A stretch of 64,000 bases of DNA from JAJXWB01 sp037044955. Lineage in GTDB: Bacteria; Pseudomonadota; Alphaproteobacteria; Rhizobiales; Beijerinckiaceae. The notes beneath the pieces are model-generated. The model worked only from the letters and a program-made list of their open reading frames with translations, had not been told where the DNA came from and ran no database searches. The stretch's first letter is position 1. Every line of letters starts with the position of its first letter. Shown one piece after another: positions 27,046 to 35,476 of the stretch. Position numbers and translations under genes: made by a program. The stretch is from contig JBAOHX010000005.1 in NCBI GenBank assembly GCA_037044955.1, positions 186,001-250,000 of the forward strand. Direction: 5' to 3'.

Positions 27046-28224
27046 GCATCGTTCCTTTTCTCGGCAGGCGTGGCGGGGGGTGGCGCCGCGCCGCGCTCCT
27101 GCTGCGCGTCATAGACTTCGGCCGCCCAGACGACGCGCTTGGTGAACCATGCGCGCAGCCAGACAGACGCCATCATCGCGTCGCGCGCGACCATGACGGC
27201 GGGGGCGCTCACCGATACATCCCAGCCCCGCGCCAAGGCAAGCGCGGTTTCGCAAACGAACCAGAACACAAGCGCCGCAAGGAAAGCGGCTGGCCCGCTC
27301 CAGCCTGCCAGCGGCGCGGCGAAGGCCGCCGCCAGCGCGGCGAAGATCGACAGGCTGAGCGGTTCGGCAAGAAAGCCCGGCAGCTCGTTCTGGCGTCGGA
27401 TGACCGCCCAGCGCATCTGCCGGTTGTAGACGTCGGAAAACCTGCGGGCGCCGAGCATCTGATAGATCGGCGCGCCGATGATGACAGTGCGCAGGCCGAT
27501 GCCGGCAAGCGCGTGCGCCGTCGCCGAAATCCTCGCCGACCGTATGCGCAATGGCGTCGAAGCCGCCGGCGCGGTGCAGGTCGGACCGCTTGAAGATCAT
27601 CAGCTTGCCGAGCCCGAAGCCCAGGCCCAACGCCGCCGCCGCGTGAAGAATGCGGGCGTGCGACTGGTTCATCAGCGAGGCCTCGATCCTGGCGGCGAGG
27701 TTTCTCGCGCCCTTCGCTTCCGTAATGGCGGTGACGAGACCGACGCCCTCCGTCATGGCGGCGACCGCAGCGCGCGCGGTCTGCGGCGGCAGCTCGATGT
27801 TGCTGTCCTTGGTGGCGATCAGATCGTATTTCGCATCCTCGATCGCCTGAAAGAGGTTGTTGACCTTCGGGCTCACGGCGAACGACGCGGTGGAGCGCAC
27901 GATCTTCGCCTCGTGGCCCGGATAGGCCTCGATGACGGAGCGCATGGCGCTCACGGCGCGGGATTCTTCCTCCGCCGCCGTCGCCGTCACATCGAACACG
28001 GGATAGTCGAGCTCGAAAACCGAGCCCTGCGACGGCCTGAAGCCCGGCGCCCAGTCCTTGATCGGCAGGACGAAGCTGATCGGCGGCAGGTCCGCGCGCC
28101 GCGCGCGGCGGGCGTGGATCAGCGGCGCGACAAGGCCGAGCGTCACCGTCAGCGCAATGCCGAACAGGGCGAGGCCGCAATAGACGGCGGCGATCCAGCG
28201 CAGGATGTCGAGAAGGCCGCTCAC
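27042..28224 (-). CDS. GT21 ceramide-glucosyltransferase-like enzyme, frame break near 27525
   Basis: The protein has an N-terminal membrane helix, FVLPIKDWAPGF, then the GT21 features FELDYPVFDV, VSPKVNNLFQAIEDAKYDLI, the DSNI acceptor motif, GEDF and the (Q/R)xxRW motif RQMRW, and C-terminal hydrophobic helices. This layout is that of UDP-glucose:ceramide glucosyltransferase (UGCG) and the hopanoid enzyme HpnI. The first conserved Asp of the family appears to be replaced in AAEEESRAV. Removing one base at about 27525 joins GEDF to ATAHALAGIGLRTV and gives 393 aa from a GTG start overlapping the SDR stop. Ceramide as acceptor is inferred from context. Confidence 0.75.
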
Positions 28225-29018
28225 GGCGTCATCCTCTCGCGCGTGACCGGCACGTCCACGCGCGTGCGGACCATGAAGAAGTCGACGAGCCGCGTCGGCA
28301 GGATCGTGGTCAGCCGCGCGCCCCAATAGAGCAGGCGCGGAAAGATGATGTTCGCCTTCCGCCGGTCGAGGCCGCGGCGGATGATGCGGGCGGCGCGCTC
28401 GTCCGTCATGGCCAGCGGCTTGGGCGCGACCAGCTTCTCGTTGAGCGCGGTATGCACGAAGCCCGGCACGATCAGGCTGACCGCGACGCCTTTGCGGGCG
28501 AGCGTGCCGCGCAGGGATTCCGCATAGAGGTGCACCGCCGCCTTGGTGGCGCAATAGGAGGGCGAATACGGCAGGCCACGAACGGCGGCGATCGAGCCGG
28601 TCATGGCGATCACGCCTTTTCCACGCGCCGCCATGGGCTCGATCACGGGCTCGACGGTGTTGAAGACGCCGAGCAGGTTGATCGCGAAGATTCCGCGCAC
28701 GGCGTCCGGGTCTTCGGCGAGCGCGCCGGCAGGCAGGCCCGTGTTGATGCCGGCGTTCGCCACCACGAGATCGAGCGGGTTTTTCGCGTCCGTCGCGCGG
28801 ATGAAATCGCGCATGCCCTGGCGGTCGCGCACGTCGACTTGGGCCACTTCGATTTCGGCGCCCCTGGCGCGGCACTCGCCGGCGATCGCCTCGAGCCGCG
28901 CGGCGTCGCGGCCGACGAGCGTCAGGCGGACGCCGGGCGCGGCGTATTCGCGGGCGAGCGCGCGGCCGATGCCGCTGGAGGCGCCGGTGATGAGGATGGA
29001 GCGGGGCGCAAAGCTCAT
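28221..29018 (-). CDS. Classical short-chain dehydrogenase/reductase, candidate 3-ketosphinganine or 3-ketoacyl reductase
   Basis: This is a 265-aa NAD(P)-dependent reductase. Seen: TGASSGIGRALAREYA (cofactor loop), NAGIN, the catalytic serine in MTGSIAAV and the YxxxK pair in SYCATK. The C-terminal extension VDFFMVRTRVDV is hydrophobic and could touch the membrane. The length and C-terminal hydrophobic patch are compatible with the 3-ketodihydrosphingosine reductase group. The alternative is a beta-ketoacyl-ACP reductase working with the ketoacyl synthase two genes upstream. It overlaps both neighbours by four bases. Confidence 0.8.
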   Translation of the reverse strand: MSFAPRSILITGASSGIGRALAREYAAPGVRLTLVGRDAARLEAIAGECRARGAEIEVAQVDVRDRQGMRDFIRATDAKNPLDLVVANAGINTGLPAGALAEDPDAVRGIFAINLLGVFNTVEPVIEPMAARGKGVIAMTGSIAAVRGLPYSPSYCATKAAVHLYAESLRGTLARKGVAVSLIVPGFVHTALNEKLVAPKPLAMTDERAARIIRRGLDRRKANIIFPRLLYWGARLTTILPTRLVDFFMVRTRVDVPVTRERMTP

Positions 29019-29419
29019 GCGGCGCCTCCTCTCGGAACGAGCGTCGCTTCGGCCAGCACGCTCGGGCCGCGCCGCGGCCCCTGGATGGCGACGCGCACGA
29101 GAATTTCGCCGTCGACGCGCAGCACGCGCCCTGACAGGGTCGCCGCCTCGCCAATCAGCAGCGGCTCGACGAAGGTCCCTGACAGGCGCTTGATCGCCAT
29201 GTCCGGCCGCCAGCGGCCGAGCGCCGGCGCGATCTCGGCCATCAGCCGCATGCCGTGGACGGGCGGGGCGGCAAAGCCGGCGCGGGCGGCGAGCGCGGGA
29301 TCGAGATGCAGGGGATTGTCGTCGCCCGAGGCGGCGGCATAAGCGGCGATTTCGGCGGCGTCGAACGGGCCGACCGCCGTTTCCGGCATCCTGTCGCCGC
29401 GCGCGAGGGGGGTCGTCAT
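29015..29419 (-). CDS. MaoC-like hot-dog dehydratase, catalytic type
   Basis: This 134-aa hot-dog protein carries the hydratase-2 motif YAAASGDDNPLHLDP followed by FAAPPVHGM, with the Asp and His used for (R)-3-hydroxyacyl dehydration/hydration. It forms an ATGA overlap with the preceding hot-dog gene. The pair looks like the two halves of a double hot-dog enzyme that have stayed as separate genes. A role in acyl-ACP elongation is inferred from the ACP and ketoacyl synthase upstream. Confidence 0.8.
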   Translation of the reverse strand: MTTPLARGDRMPETAVGPFDAAEIAAYAAASGDDNPLHLDPALAARAGFAAPPVHGMRLMAEIAPALGRWRPDMAIKRLSGTFVEPLLIGEAATLSGRVLRVDGEILVRVAIQGPRRGPSVLAEATLVPRGGAA

Positions 29420-29820
29420 GCGGCCTGCCCTCCCGCGAGCGGCACGAGGCGCAGGACGGCGCGCATCGTCACGACCGGAGCGCCGGTCGTCTCGACGACA
29501 TCGACGTCCACGGTCAGGCGCTCGGGCGCGCCTTCGCGGCGCGCGACGGCCGTCAGGCGATAGGCGGCGCCGACACGGAGCGGGTGCGCGTAGTCGAACG
29601 ACTGGGATTCGTGGACCGGCAGATGGTCCGGCCCCACGGCTGCGCGCAGGGCGGCCTTCATCTGCGGCGACGACAGCCAGGCGACGGGAAATGTCGGGGG
29701 CGGTTCCGTGGCGGGGCCGCCGACAGCGGCGGCGAAGGCGGCGATATCAGCCGCGCCGGCGGCGACCTCGAAGGGGCCGAGGACGACTTCCTCGGGCCAG
29801 TGCGACCGCTCCGCGCGCAT
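29416..29820 (-). CDS. MaoC-like hot-dog protein, degenerate (FAS1-type dehydratase) half
   Basis: This 134-aa protein is similar in size to its downstream neighbour. It has IAAFAAAVGGPATEPPPTFPV in place of the SGDxNPxH catalytic motif, then FDYAHPLRVGAAYRLTAVA, typical of the non-catalytic half of two-domain dehydratases. It most likely pairs with the catalytic hot-dog protein as a heterodimer. It is seven bases after the ketoacyl synthase and overlaps the next start. Confidence 0.75.
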   Translation of the reverse strand: MRAERSHWPEEVVLGPFEVAAGAADIAAFAAAVGGPATEPPPTFPVAWLSSPQMKAALRAAVGPDHLPVHESQSFDYAHPLRVGAAYRLTAVARREGAPERLTVDVDVVETTGAPVVTMRAVLRLVPLAGGQAA

Positions 29821-29827
29821 GGCGCCC

Positions 29828-31045
29828 TCAGTCCGCCGCCTGGACGACGAGCGAGGCGTTCACGCCGCCGAAGGCGAAGGAGTTGGACATGGCCGTGCGG
29901 ATCGACAGGGCGCGCGCCTCGTTGGGCACGCAGTCGACCGGGCATTTGGGGTCGGCCTCGAGGAAGTTGATGGTCGGCGGCGCGACGCCCTCGCGCAGCG
30001 CCATGATCGTGCAGACGAGCTCCAGCGCGCCGGCGGCGCCCAGCCCGTGCCCGTGCACCGGCTTGGTCGAGGAAACCGCCACTTCGCCGAGCCGTTCGCC
30101 AAAGATGCGGCCCATGGCCTCGGCCTCGGTCGGGTCGTTGAGCGCGGTCGCCGTGCCGTGGGCGTTCACATAGGCGATCTCGTCGGGCGAGACGCCGGCG
30201 TCGTCGATGGCGCGGCGCATGGCGAGCGAGGCGCCGTCCGCGTCCGGGCGGATCGGGTCGCGCGCGTCGGCCGACGTGCCATAGCCGAGCAGGCGGCAGA
30301 GGATCGGGGCGCCGCGCGCCCTGGCCGCCTCTTCCGTCTCCAGAACGAACATGGCCGCGCCGTCGCCGATGCTCATGCCGTTGCGGCCCTTGGAGAAGGG
30401 CCGGCACTTGTCGGGGGTGAGGACGCGCAGCATTTCCCAGGTCATCTGGGTGCCGACCGAAAGGCTGGCCTCGGCGCCGCCGACGATGGCGCGCTCGGCC
30501 ATGCCGGAGCGGACCATGTGCATGCCCATGCCGATCGCCTGGCTCGCGGAGGAGCAGGCGCTGGCGACGGCGAAAACCGGACCGTGGGCGTCGAAGCGGA
30601 TGGAGAGCATCGAGGGTCCGGCGCTGGCGATCAGCTTGGGGATGGACAGCGGCTCGGGCTTCACGCCCTTGGCGTAGAGGTTGAACAGGCCGTCGTCGAC
30701 CGTGCGGATGCCGCCGATGCCCGAGCCCAGAATGACCGCGCAATCGACGCCGCCGGCATTGCCGCGCTCAAGGCCGGCCTCGGCCACCGCCTGGTCGGCG
30801 GCGACGATGGCGTATTGCGTGAACGGATCGCAATACATCAGCGTCGGGCGGTCGATCAGGCTGGCGGCGTCGAAATCGGGCACCTGCGCGCCGATGCGGA
30901 TGCGGCCGGGATAGTCGCGCGCGAATTCGAGCGGACGGATCACGCTCGCGCCATCGCGCGCGGCGGTCCAAAGCGGTTTCCATCCGAGCCCGGCGCCGGA
31001 GACGGCGCCCATGCCGGTAATGACGACCCGACGCCCCTGCGCCAT
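29828..31045 (-). CDS. Beta-ketoacyl-ACP synthase (FabF/KAS II type)
   Basis: This is a 405-aa thiolase-fold condensing enzyme with Cys in VASACSSASQAIG and the two His in YVNAHGTATALND and KPVHGHGLGAAGALE. The C-terminal SNSFAFGGVNASLV is a KAS signature. It is not the housekeeping fabF arrangement: it directly abuts a dedicated ACP and precedes two hot-dog proteins and glycosyltransferases. It probably elongates an acyl chain for the lipid made by this island. Confidence 0.88.
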   Translation of the reverse strand: MAQGRRVVITGMGAVSGAGLGWKPLWTAARDGASVIRPLEFARDYPGRIRIGAQVPDFDAASLIDRPTLMYCDPFTQYAIVAADQAVAEAGLERGNAGGVDCAVILGSGIGGIRTVDDGLFNLYAKGVKPEPLSIPKLIASAGPSMLSIRFDAHGPVFAVASACSSASQAIGMGMHMVRSGMAERAIVGGAEASLSVGTQMTWEMLRVLTPDKCRPFSKGRNGMSIGDGAAMFVLETEEAARARGAPILCRLLGYGTSADARDPIRPDADGASLAMRRAIDDAGVSPDEIAYVNAHGTATALNDPTEAEAMGRIFGERLGEVAVSSTKPVHGHGLGAAGALELVCTIMALREGVAPPTINFLEADPKCPVDCVPNEARALSIRTAMSNSFAFGGVNASLVVQAAD

Positions 31046-31291
31046 TCAGCTCTTCTCTTTCTGGATGTGCGCGGTCAGGGCGTCGACCAGGTCCTGGACG
31101 GTCTTGGCCTCCTGAAAGGCCCCGTCCATCGGGATGTAGACGTCGAATTTCTCTTCGATCGCCGTCAGGATCATGACGATGTCGATCGACTTGAGATCGA
31201 GGCTCTCGATTGTGGCGTCGGGCTTGATCCTGTCGGCCTCGACCATGCCCTCCTTCGAGATGACTTCGACGATCTGGTCGTAAAGTTCCAC
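31046..31291 (-). CDS. Dedicated acyl carrier protein
   Basis: This is an 81-aa ACP from a GTG start at 31291 with a G-rich ribosome site. The phosphopantetheine serine is in LDLKSIDIVMILTAIEEKF, with the acidic helix II that follows; the segment VYIPMDGAFQEAKTVQDLV ends the fold. The motif differs from the housekeeping LGADSLD. It is the first gene of the seven-gene minus-strand operon. A dedicated ACP is also part of the ceramide pathway of Caulobacter. Confidence 0.85.
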   Translation of the reverse strand: MELYDQIVEVISKEGMVEADRIKPDATIESLDLKSIDIVMILTAIEEKFDVYIPMDGAFQEAKTVQDLVDALTAHIQKEKS

Positions 31292-31677
31292 CGGCGCCCC
31301 CGTTGTTGGGTTTTGGACCGCCCGGTCGCCGCGTTTCGCCGCGCCGGACGTGAAATTCAGCGCCCGGATCAAGCCCGAGCTTTCGGCGACCGGCAAGGGG
31401 CGGTTCGCGCCGGCCTTCGTTAAGGCAGTCGAGCCCGGAAATAAAGCCCCTGAGGGTCAAGTCCGCCGCTTGTGGCCGGGCAGACGTTGACGAAGCCGGC
31501 CGGAACTGGTCTACAGCGCGGGCTCGGGAGGCGGGGGCGCGACAGCGCCGGCCGGGGCGGCGAATTCGTTCGCTGTCCTATTCAGATCAAACTGGACGCC
31601 GCCAGGCCGATGCACGACGAGCGATTGATCTTGCAAGCGTCCGTACGCAACGACGAACGTCCCGACCAGTCCGAGAG
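31292..31677. other. Divergent intergenic region between lipid operon and Wzm/Wzt exporter
   Basis: These 386 bases separate the divergent ACP and Wzm genes and hold no convincing gene. On the plus strand TTGACG (31487-31492) and TCTACA (31510-31515) are spaced by 17 bases and could drive the exporter. I could not place a promoter for the minus-strand operon. Confidence 0.4.
31487..31515 (+). promoter_or_regulatory. Candidate sigma-70-type promoter for the Wzm/Wzt exporter
   Basis: TTGACG and TCTACA are separated by exactly 17 bases, about 160 bases before the wzm-like start. The -35 matches five of six bases and the -10 only three of six. Confidence 0.3.
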
Positions 31678-32496
31678 TTGGAAATCCGAACCTTGTCCAC
31701 GATCCTGACCGAGCCGTTCGAACGGGCTTGGCACCATCGCGAACTCATCCGCGCCGTCGTCCGGCGCGAGCTGAAATCGCGCTTCCGCGACTCGTTCCTG
31801 GGCTGGATCTGGGCGATCTTCGCGCCGCTGGCGATGCTGCTCGCCTATACGGCCATCTTCACCATCGCGACGCCCGCCATCGCCTCCGGCGTGCCGATCT
31901 ACGATTACGCGGCGGCGAGCTTCTGCGGCCTCATCCTGTTCAACGTCTTCGCGGAACTGGCGGCGCGCTCGCCGACCCTCCTGCACGAGCACGTCCACTT
32001 CATCAAGAAGTCGATCTTCCCGTCGGAGACCATCGCCTGGACCTCGACGATCCGCGCGATCGTCTACGGCGGCATCAGCTTCGCCACCCTTCTGGCGGTG
32101 CGGCTCGCCACCGTGCACTACATTTCCTGGACCGTGATCTTCACGCCCCTCATCATCGTGCCGTTCATGCTGCTGATGCTGGGCTCGGTCTGGTTCCTGA
32201 TGGCGCTCGGCGCCTTCACCCGCGACGTTGCGCACCTCATGGTGTCGATCGTGCCGCTGCTGATGTTCGCGACGCCGGTGTTCTTCCAGGTCGAGCAATT
32301 GCCGGCCGGCCTGCAGCCGTGGATCAAGCTCAATCTCGTCGGCGACTACATCGCCATGTTGCGCGACCTCGTGATCTACGAACGTTTTCCGAGCCCGTGG
32401 ATGTATCTGGGCTGTTTCGCGGCGTCCTACGCCATCTTCCTGTTCGGCTATGCTTTCTTCAAGGAATACAAGTCGGTGATCGTCGATGTCCTCTGA
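31678..32496 (+). CDS. ABC-2 type polysaccharide/glycolipid export permease (Wzm/KpsM-like)
   Basis: This is an inner-membrane permease of about 270 aa. The N-terminal amphipathic part LIRAVVRRELKSRFRDSFLGWIWAIFAP is the hallmark of the Wzm/KpsM/TagG family and is followed by six likely membrane helices and the PLLMFATPVFFQVEQLP loop. It exports lipid-linked polysaccharide or glycolipid with the ATPase encoded next. The start is uncertain: TTG at 31678 or TTG at 31693, the latter with GGAA upstream. It overlaps wzt by eleven bases. Confidence 0.85.
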   Translation: MEIRTLSTILTEPFERAWHHRELIRAVVRRELKSRFRDSFLGWIWAIFAPLAMLLAYTAIFTIATPAIASGVPIYDYAAASFCGLILFNVFAELAARSPTLLHEHVHFIKKSIFPSETIAWTSTIRAIVYGGISFATLLAVRLATVHYISWTVIFTPLIIVPFMLLMLGSVWFLMALGAFTRDVAHLMVSIVPLLMFATPVFFQVEQLPAGLQPWIKLNLVGDYIAMLRDLVIYERFPSPWMYLGCFAASYAIFLFGYAFFKEYKSVIVDVL

Positions 32497-33289
32497 GTCG
32501 GCGATCTCTTCTCAATCTGCGATCTCCTGCCGCAACGCCGGCAAGGCGTTCCAGCTCTACCTGCATCGCAACGACCAGTTGATGCAGGCGCTCTTCGGCT
32601 GGGCCAAGACCTTCTACAAGAAGCACTGGGTGCTGCGCGACATCACCTTCGACATCAAGAAGGGCGAGTGCGTCGGCATCATCGGCCGCAACGGCGCGGG
32701 CAAGACGACGCTGCTGCAAATCCTGTGCGGCATCACCAATCCCACGACCGGCTCGGTCGAGATCGACGGCCGCATCGCGCCGATCCTGGCGCTGGGCTCG
32801 GGCTTCGACGGCGCGCTGACCGGCCGCGAGAACGCGATCATCGGCGGCGCGATCCTCGGCCTCAAGCGCAAGGAAATCGTCGCCAAGCTCGACCAGATCG
32901 CCGATTTCGCCGAGATCGGCATGTTCTTCGACCAGCCGATGAAGCTCTATTCGAGCGGCATGGTGGCGCGGCTGGCCTTCGCCATCTGCGCGCATGTCGA
33001 CGCCGACATTCTCATCGTCGACGAGGCGCTGTCGGTCGGCGACGAGGCGTTTGCGCAGAAGTGCGAGAATTTCATCGCGGAATTCGCCAAGCGCGGCACG
33101 ATCCTCGTCGTTTCGCACGGGCTCGACTACCTGCGCACGCTGTGCGACCGCGTGATCTGGATCGACGCCGGCGTGGTGCGCGAGGTCGGCCATCCCGACG
33201 TCATCATCCCCGCCTACAAGGCCGCGGTGCGCAAGGACGACGAGGACGAGGCGAACGCTATCGTCGGCGGCGGCGGACAGGCGGCTTAA
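32486..33289 (+). CDS. ABC-2 type export ATPase (Wzt/KpsT-like)
   Basis: This is a 267-aa ATPase with an N-terminal FQLYLHRNDQLMQALFG stretch typical of Wzt, Walker A IIGRNGAGKTTLLQIL, signature LYSSGMVARLAFAI, Walker B ADILIVDEALSVGDEAF and switch VVSHGLDYL. It lacks the long C-terminal carbohydrate-binding domain found in Wzt proteins that read O-antigen caps, so it resembles the short KpsT form. It powers the permease encoded upstream. Confidence 0.88.
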   Translation: MSSESAISSQSAISCRNAGKAFQLYLHRNDQLMQALFGWAKTFYKKHWVLRDITFDIKKGECVGIIGRNGAGKTTLLQILCGITNPTTGSVEIDGRIAPILALGSGFDGALTGRENAIIGGAILGLKRKEIVAKLDQIADFAEIGMFFDQPMKLYSSGMVARLAFAICAHVDADILIVDEALSVGDEAFAQKCENFIAEFAKRGTILVVSHGLDYLRTLCDRVIWIDAGVVREVGHPDVIIPAYKAAVRKDDEDEANAIVGGGGQAA

Positions 33290-33338
33290 GTCGCCAGGAA
33301 ATCTGAATTCCGACGGATTTTGAAGAAGGCGAACGCGC

Positions 33339-34490
33339 TCAAGCGCCCGCGAGAACCGGCGCGAGCGGCGAGGCGCGGCGCGCGTCGCCGATCTGCTGGC
33401 GCTGGATCAGCCAGACGCCGCAGGCGATTTCCGCCAACGCCAGGCCAACGACGAAGATCGCCAGCGCGGGATTGGCGCGGATCAGCGTTTCGGCCGCCAC
33501 CAATATGCCGATATGCACGGCCGGCAGGACCGCGACCACGGCGCCGCCCGCCGCCGACCGGCGTCCCGTCGCGCTGGCGACATTGAGCACGAGGCCAATG
33601 CCGAGCAGCGTATGGGCGAGCGCGAGCGCGGGAATGACCAGTCGCTTGACGGCCTCCGACGCCCATTCCGCGAAATTGCGGCGGTCGACCATCGCGTATT
33701 TCATGTAGGCGAAGAAATCGCGCATGTTCAGCTCGAACACGCCCTTCCAGTTGCGCGACGGCAGGGCCTTGGCGCCCTGCATGGGCAGGGAGATGGCGTA
33801 TTCGTCGAAATCCGAGACGCGCACGCGCCGGCCGTCGTCGGGACGACTCTGGATCTGGCCGTGGGTGAGGATCATGACGACGTTGAAGTCGTTGCGCCGG
33901 AATTCAGCGCGGCTGGCGGTGATCGTCTCCTCGACCTTCTTCTCGTCCGAACGCTGGCGGATGAACACGTTGGCGGCGATATCGGGCGTCTCCCACTTCT
34001 CGAAGTAGACGATGCGCCGGCCCTCGTCGAAGGAATAGAACTGGCCGGGTTCGAGCATGCGATGATTGAGCGAGTGCCTGATGACGTTGAGCACGTCGTG
34101 CATGGCGCCGACATAGCGCGGCGCGAACCAGCAGGAGCAGAGATAGCCGAGCGCAGTCGCGCCGAGCGCGCAGACGATCGCGGGGCGCGCGATCGACCAG
34201 GCCGAAAGCCGCAGCGAATAGAGGACCGCCACCATGCCCTCCGACGTCATGCGCGAAAACTCGAGCGCGGCGGCGACGCCGACCGAAATCGGCAGGGCGA
34301 TGTAGGTGACGGTCGGCAGCGTGCCGATCAGCGCCGGCCCGAGCAGGCCGCCGCGCAGCGCCGCCGGCGGCAATTGGTGGAACAGGGCGGACAGAACGAC
34401 CGGAATGGTCAGCGCGACCTGCACCACGAACGTCCCGAGCAGGACGCGCTTGCCGAGATAGACCGAAAGGATCCGCGGCGTCTGTTCCAT
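33339..34490 (-). CDS. LptF/LptG-family permease, unpaired
   Basis: This 383-aa inner-membrane protein of the YjgP/YjgQ family has three N-terminal and three C-terminal helices around a periplasmic beta-jellyroll region (FYSFDEGRRIVYFEKW, NDFNVVMILTHG). LptF and LptG normally occur as an adjacent pair that extracts LPS for the Lpt bridge. Here only one member is present, next to glycosyltransferase and exporter genes. It follows a glycosyltransferase gene by 14 bases. It may serve another envelope lipid, which is inference. Confidence 0.75.
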   Translation of the reverse strand: MEQTPRILSVYLGKRVLLGTFVVQVALTIPVVLSALFHQLPPAALRGGLLGPALIGTLPTVTYIALPISVGVAAALEFSRMTSEGMVAVLYSLRLSAWSIARPAIVCALGATALGYLCSCWFAPRYVGAMHDVLNVIRHSLNHRMLEPGQFYSFDEGRRIVYFEKWETPDIAANVFIRQRSDEKKVEETITASRAEFRRNDFNVVMILTHGQIQSRPDDGRRVRVSDFDEYAISLPMQGAKALPSRNWKGVFELNMRDFFAYMKYAMVDRRNFAEWASEAVKRLVIPALALAHTLLGIGLVLNVASATGRRSAAGGAVVAVLPAVHIGILVAAETLIRANPALAIFVVGLALAEIACGVWLIQRQQIGDARRASPLAPVLAGA

Positions 34491-34504
34491 CGTCCGCCGT
34501 TCGT

Positions 34505-35356
34505 CTAGCGCCCGACCTTCGCCCAGGCGGCGCTGGAATATTCGCGCCAGGCGTCGTCGAAGGCGAGCTTGCCGGGCGTGCTCTGCAGGCCCGCCCAGTG
34601 GCAGAAGTAGATTTCCTTGCCCTGGAAATCCAGCGGCGCGCCGTCCTTGAAGGTCACGCCCTTCGCCTTGTAGAACGTCTCGTGCGAGGCGTTGGGGATG
34701 AGGTCCGACATCAGCCTGATCTTCACGTCGTTGCGATGGCAGGTGAAGTTCACCACGGGCTGGGCGAACAGCATGCCGCGCTTGCGCACCTTGTGGAACA
34801 GCTTGGCGTCGCGCGTCATGGTCTCGACGAACATGTCGAGATCGAGGAACTTGTTGGACGTGACGAAATAGCCGTCGTTGAACAGCAGCGCGTCCTTCAG
34901 GTCGGGATAATCGTCCTTCTTCTTGTTGTAGACATATTCGAAGGACGGCGAGGCGACGATGAATTCCGTCTCGCCCTTCTTCAGGAGCCCGAACATCGGC
35001 GAGAAATCGCGGAACAGCACGATGTCGACGTCGATGTAGATGACCTCGTCGAGCGGCAGCGCGAGCGAGTGCAGCTTGCGCAGGCGCCGGCGATAGCCCG
35101 GAAAGAGCGGATAGAGATCGGCCGCCAGACGGTCGACGCGCTTGTCGACCTCCTCCACCATGGTCACGCCATAGGCGCGGGCGGCGCGACGGGTGACGGC
35201 CAGATTGTCGTCGTAGGGGATGAGGTAGAGCGGGATATGGGCGTCATGACGCTGCCAGCTCTCCAGAAAGGGCAGGAGCCATTCCGCGATCTTATCGTTG
35301 GCGACGATGGCCATGCCCCTTCTGGGGGCCGCAGCCGTTTGCTCTGGATTCGACAA
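34505..35356 (-). CDS. Putative glycosyltransferase with DxD motif
   Basis: This is a 283-aa GT-A-like protein. It begins GMAIVANDKIAEWLLPFLESW, has the metal-binding DVDIV in DEVIYIDVDIVLFRDF, then LFNDGYFVTSNKFLD and KEIYFCHWAGLQSTP near the end. This order resembles GT8-like and nucleotide-diphospho-sugar transferases. There is no signal peptide or membrane helix, so it is cytoplasmic. The donor and acceptor are unknown. It is co-transcribed with the LptF-like gene and divergent from the next glycosyltransferases. Confidence 0.65.
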   Translation of the reverse strand: MSNPEQTAAAPRRGMAIVANDKIAEWLLPFLESWQRHDAHIPLYLIPYDDNLAVTRRAARAYGVTMVEEVDKRVDRLAADLYPLFPGYRRRLRKLHSLALPLDEVIYIDVDIVLFRDFSPMFGLLKKGETEFIVASPSFEYVYNKKKDDYPDLKDALLFNDGYFVTSNKFLDLDMFVETMTRDAKLFHKVRKRGMLFAQPVVNFTCHRNDVKIRLMSDLIPNASHETFYKAKGVTFKDGAPLDFQGKEIYFCHWAGLQSTPGKLAFDDAWREYSSAAWAKVGR

Positions 35357-35476
35357 GGAAAAATCCCTAACTAAGGCTCACGGTCCATCGGATTTCCCGG
35401 ACCGGCGCGCGGGCGCCTTGTCCCATATCCGGGGCCGCCTAGACAATAGGCCCCAAAGACAGGCCGGAACGACGAT

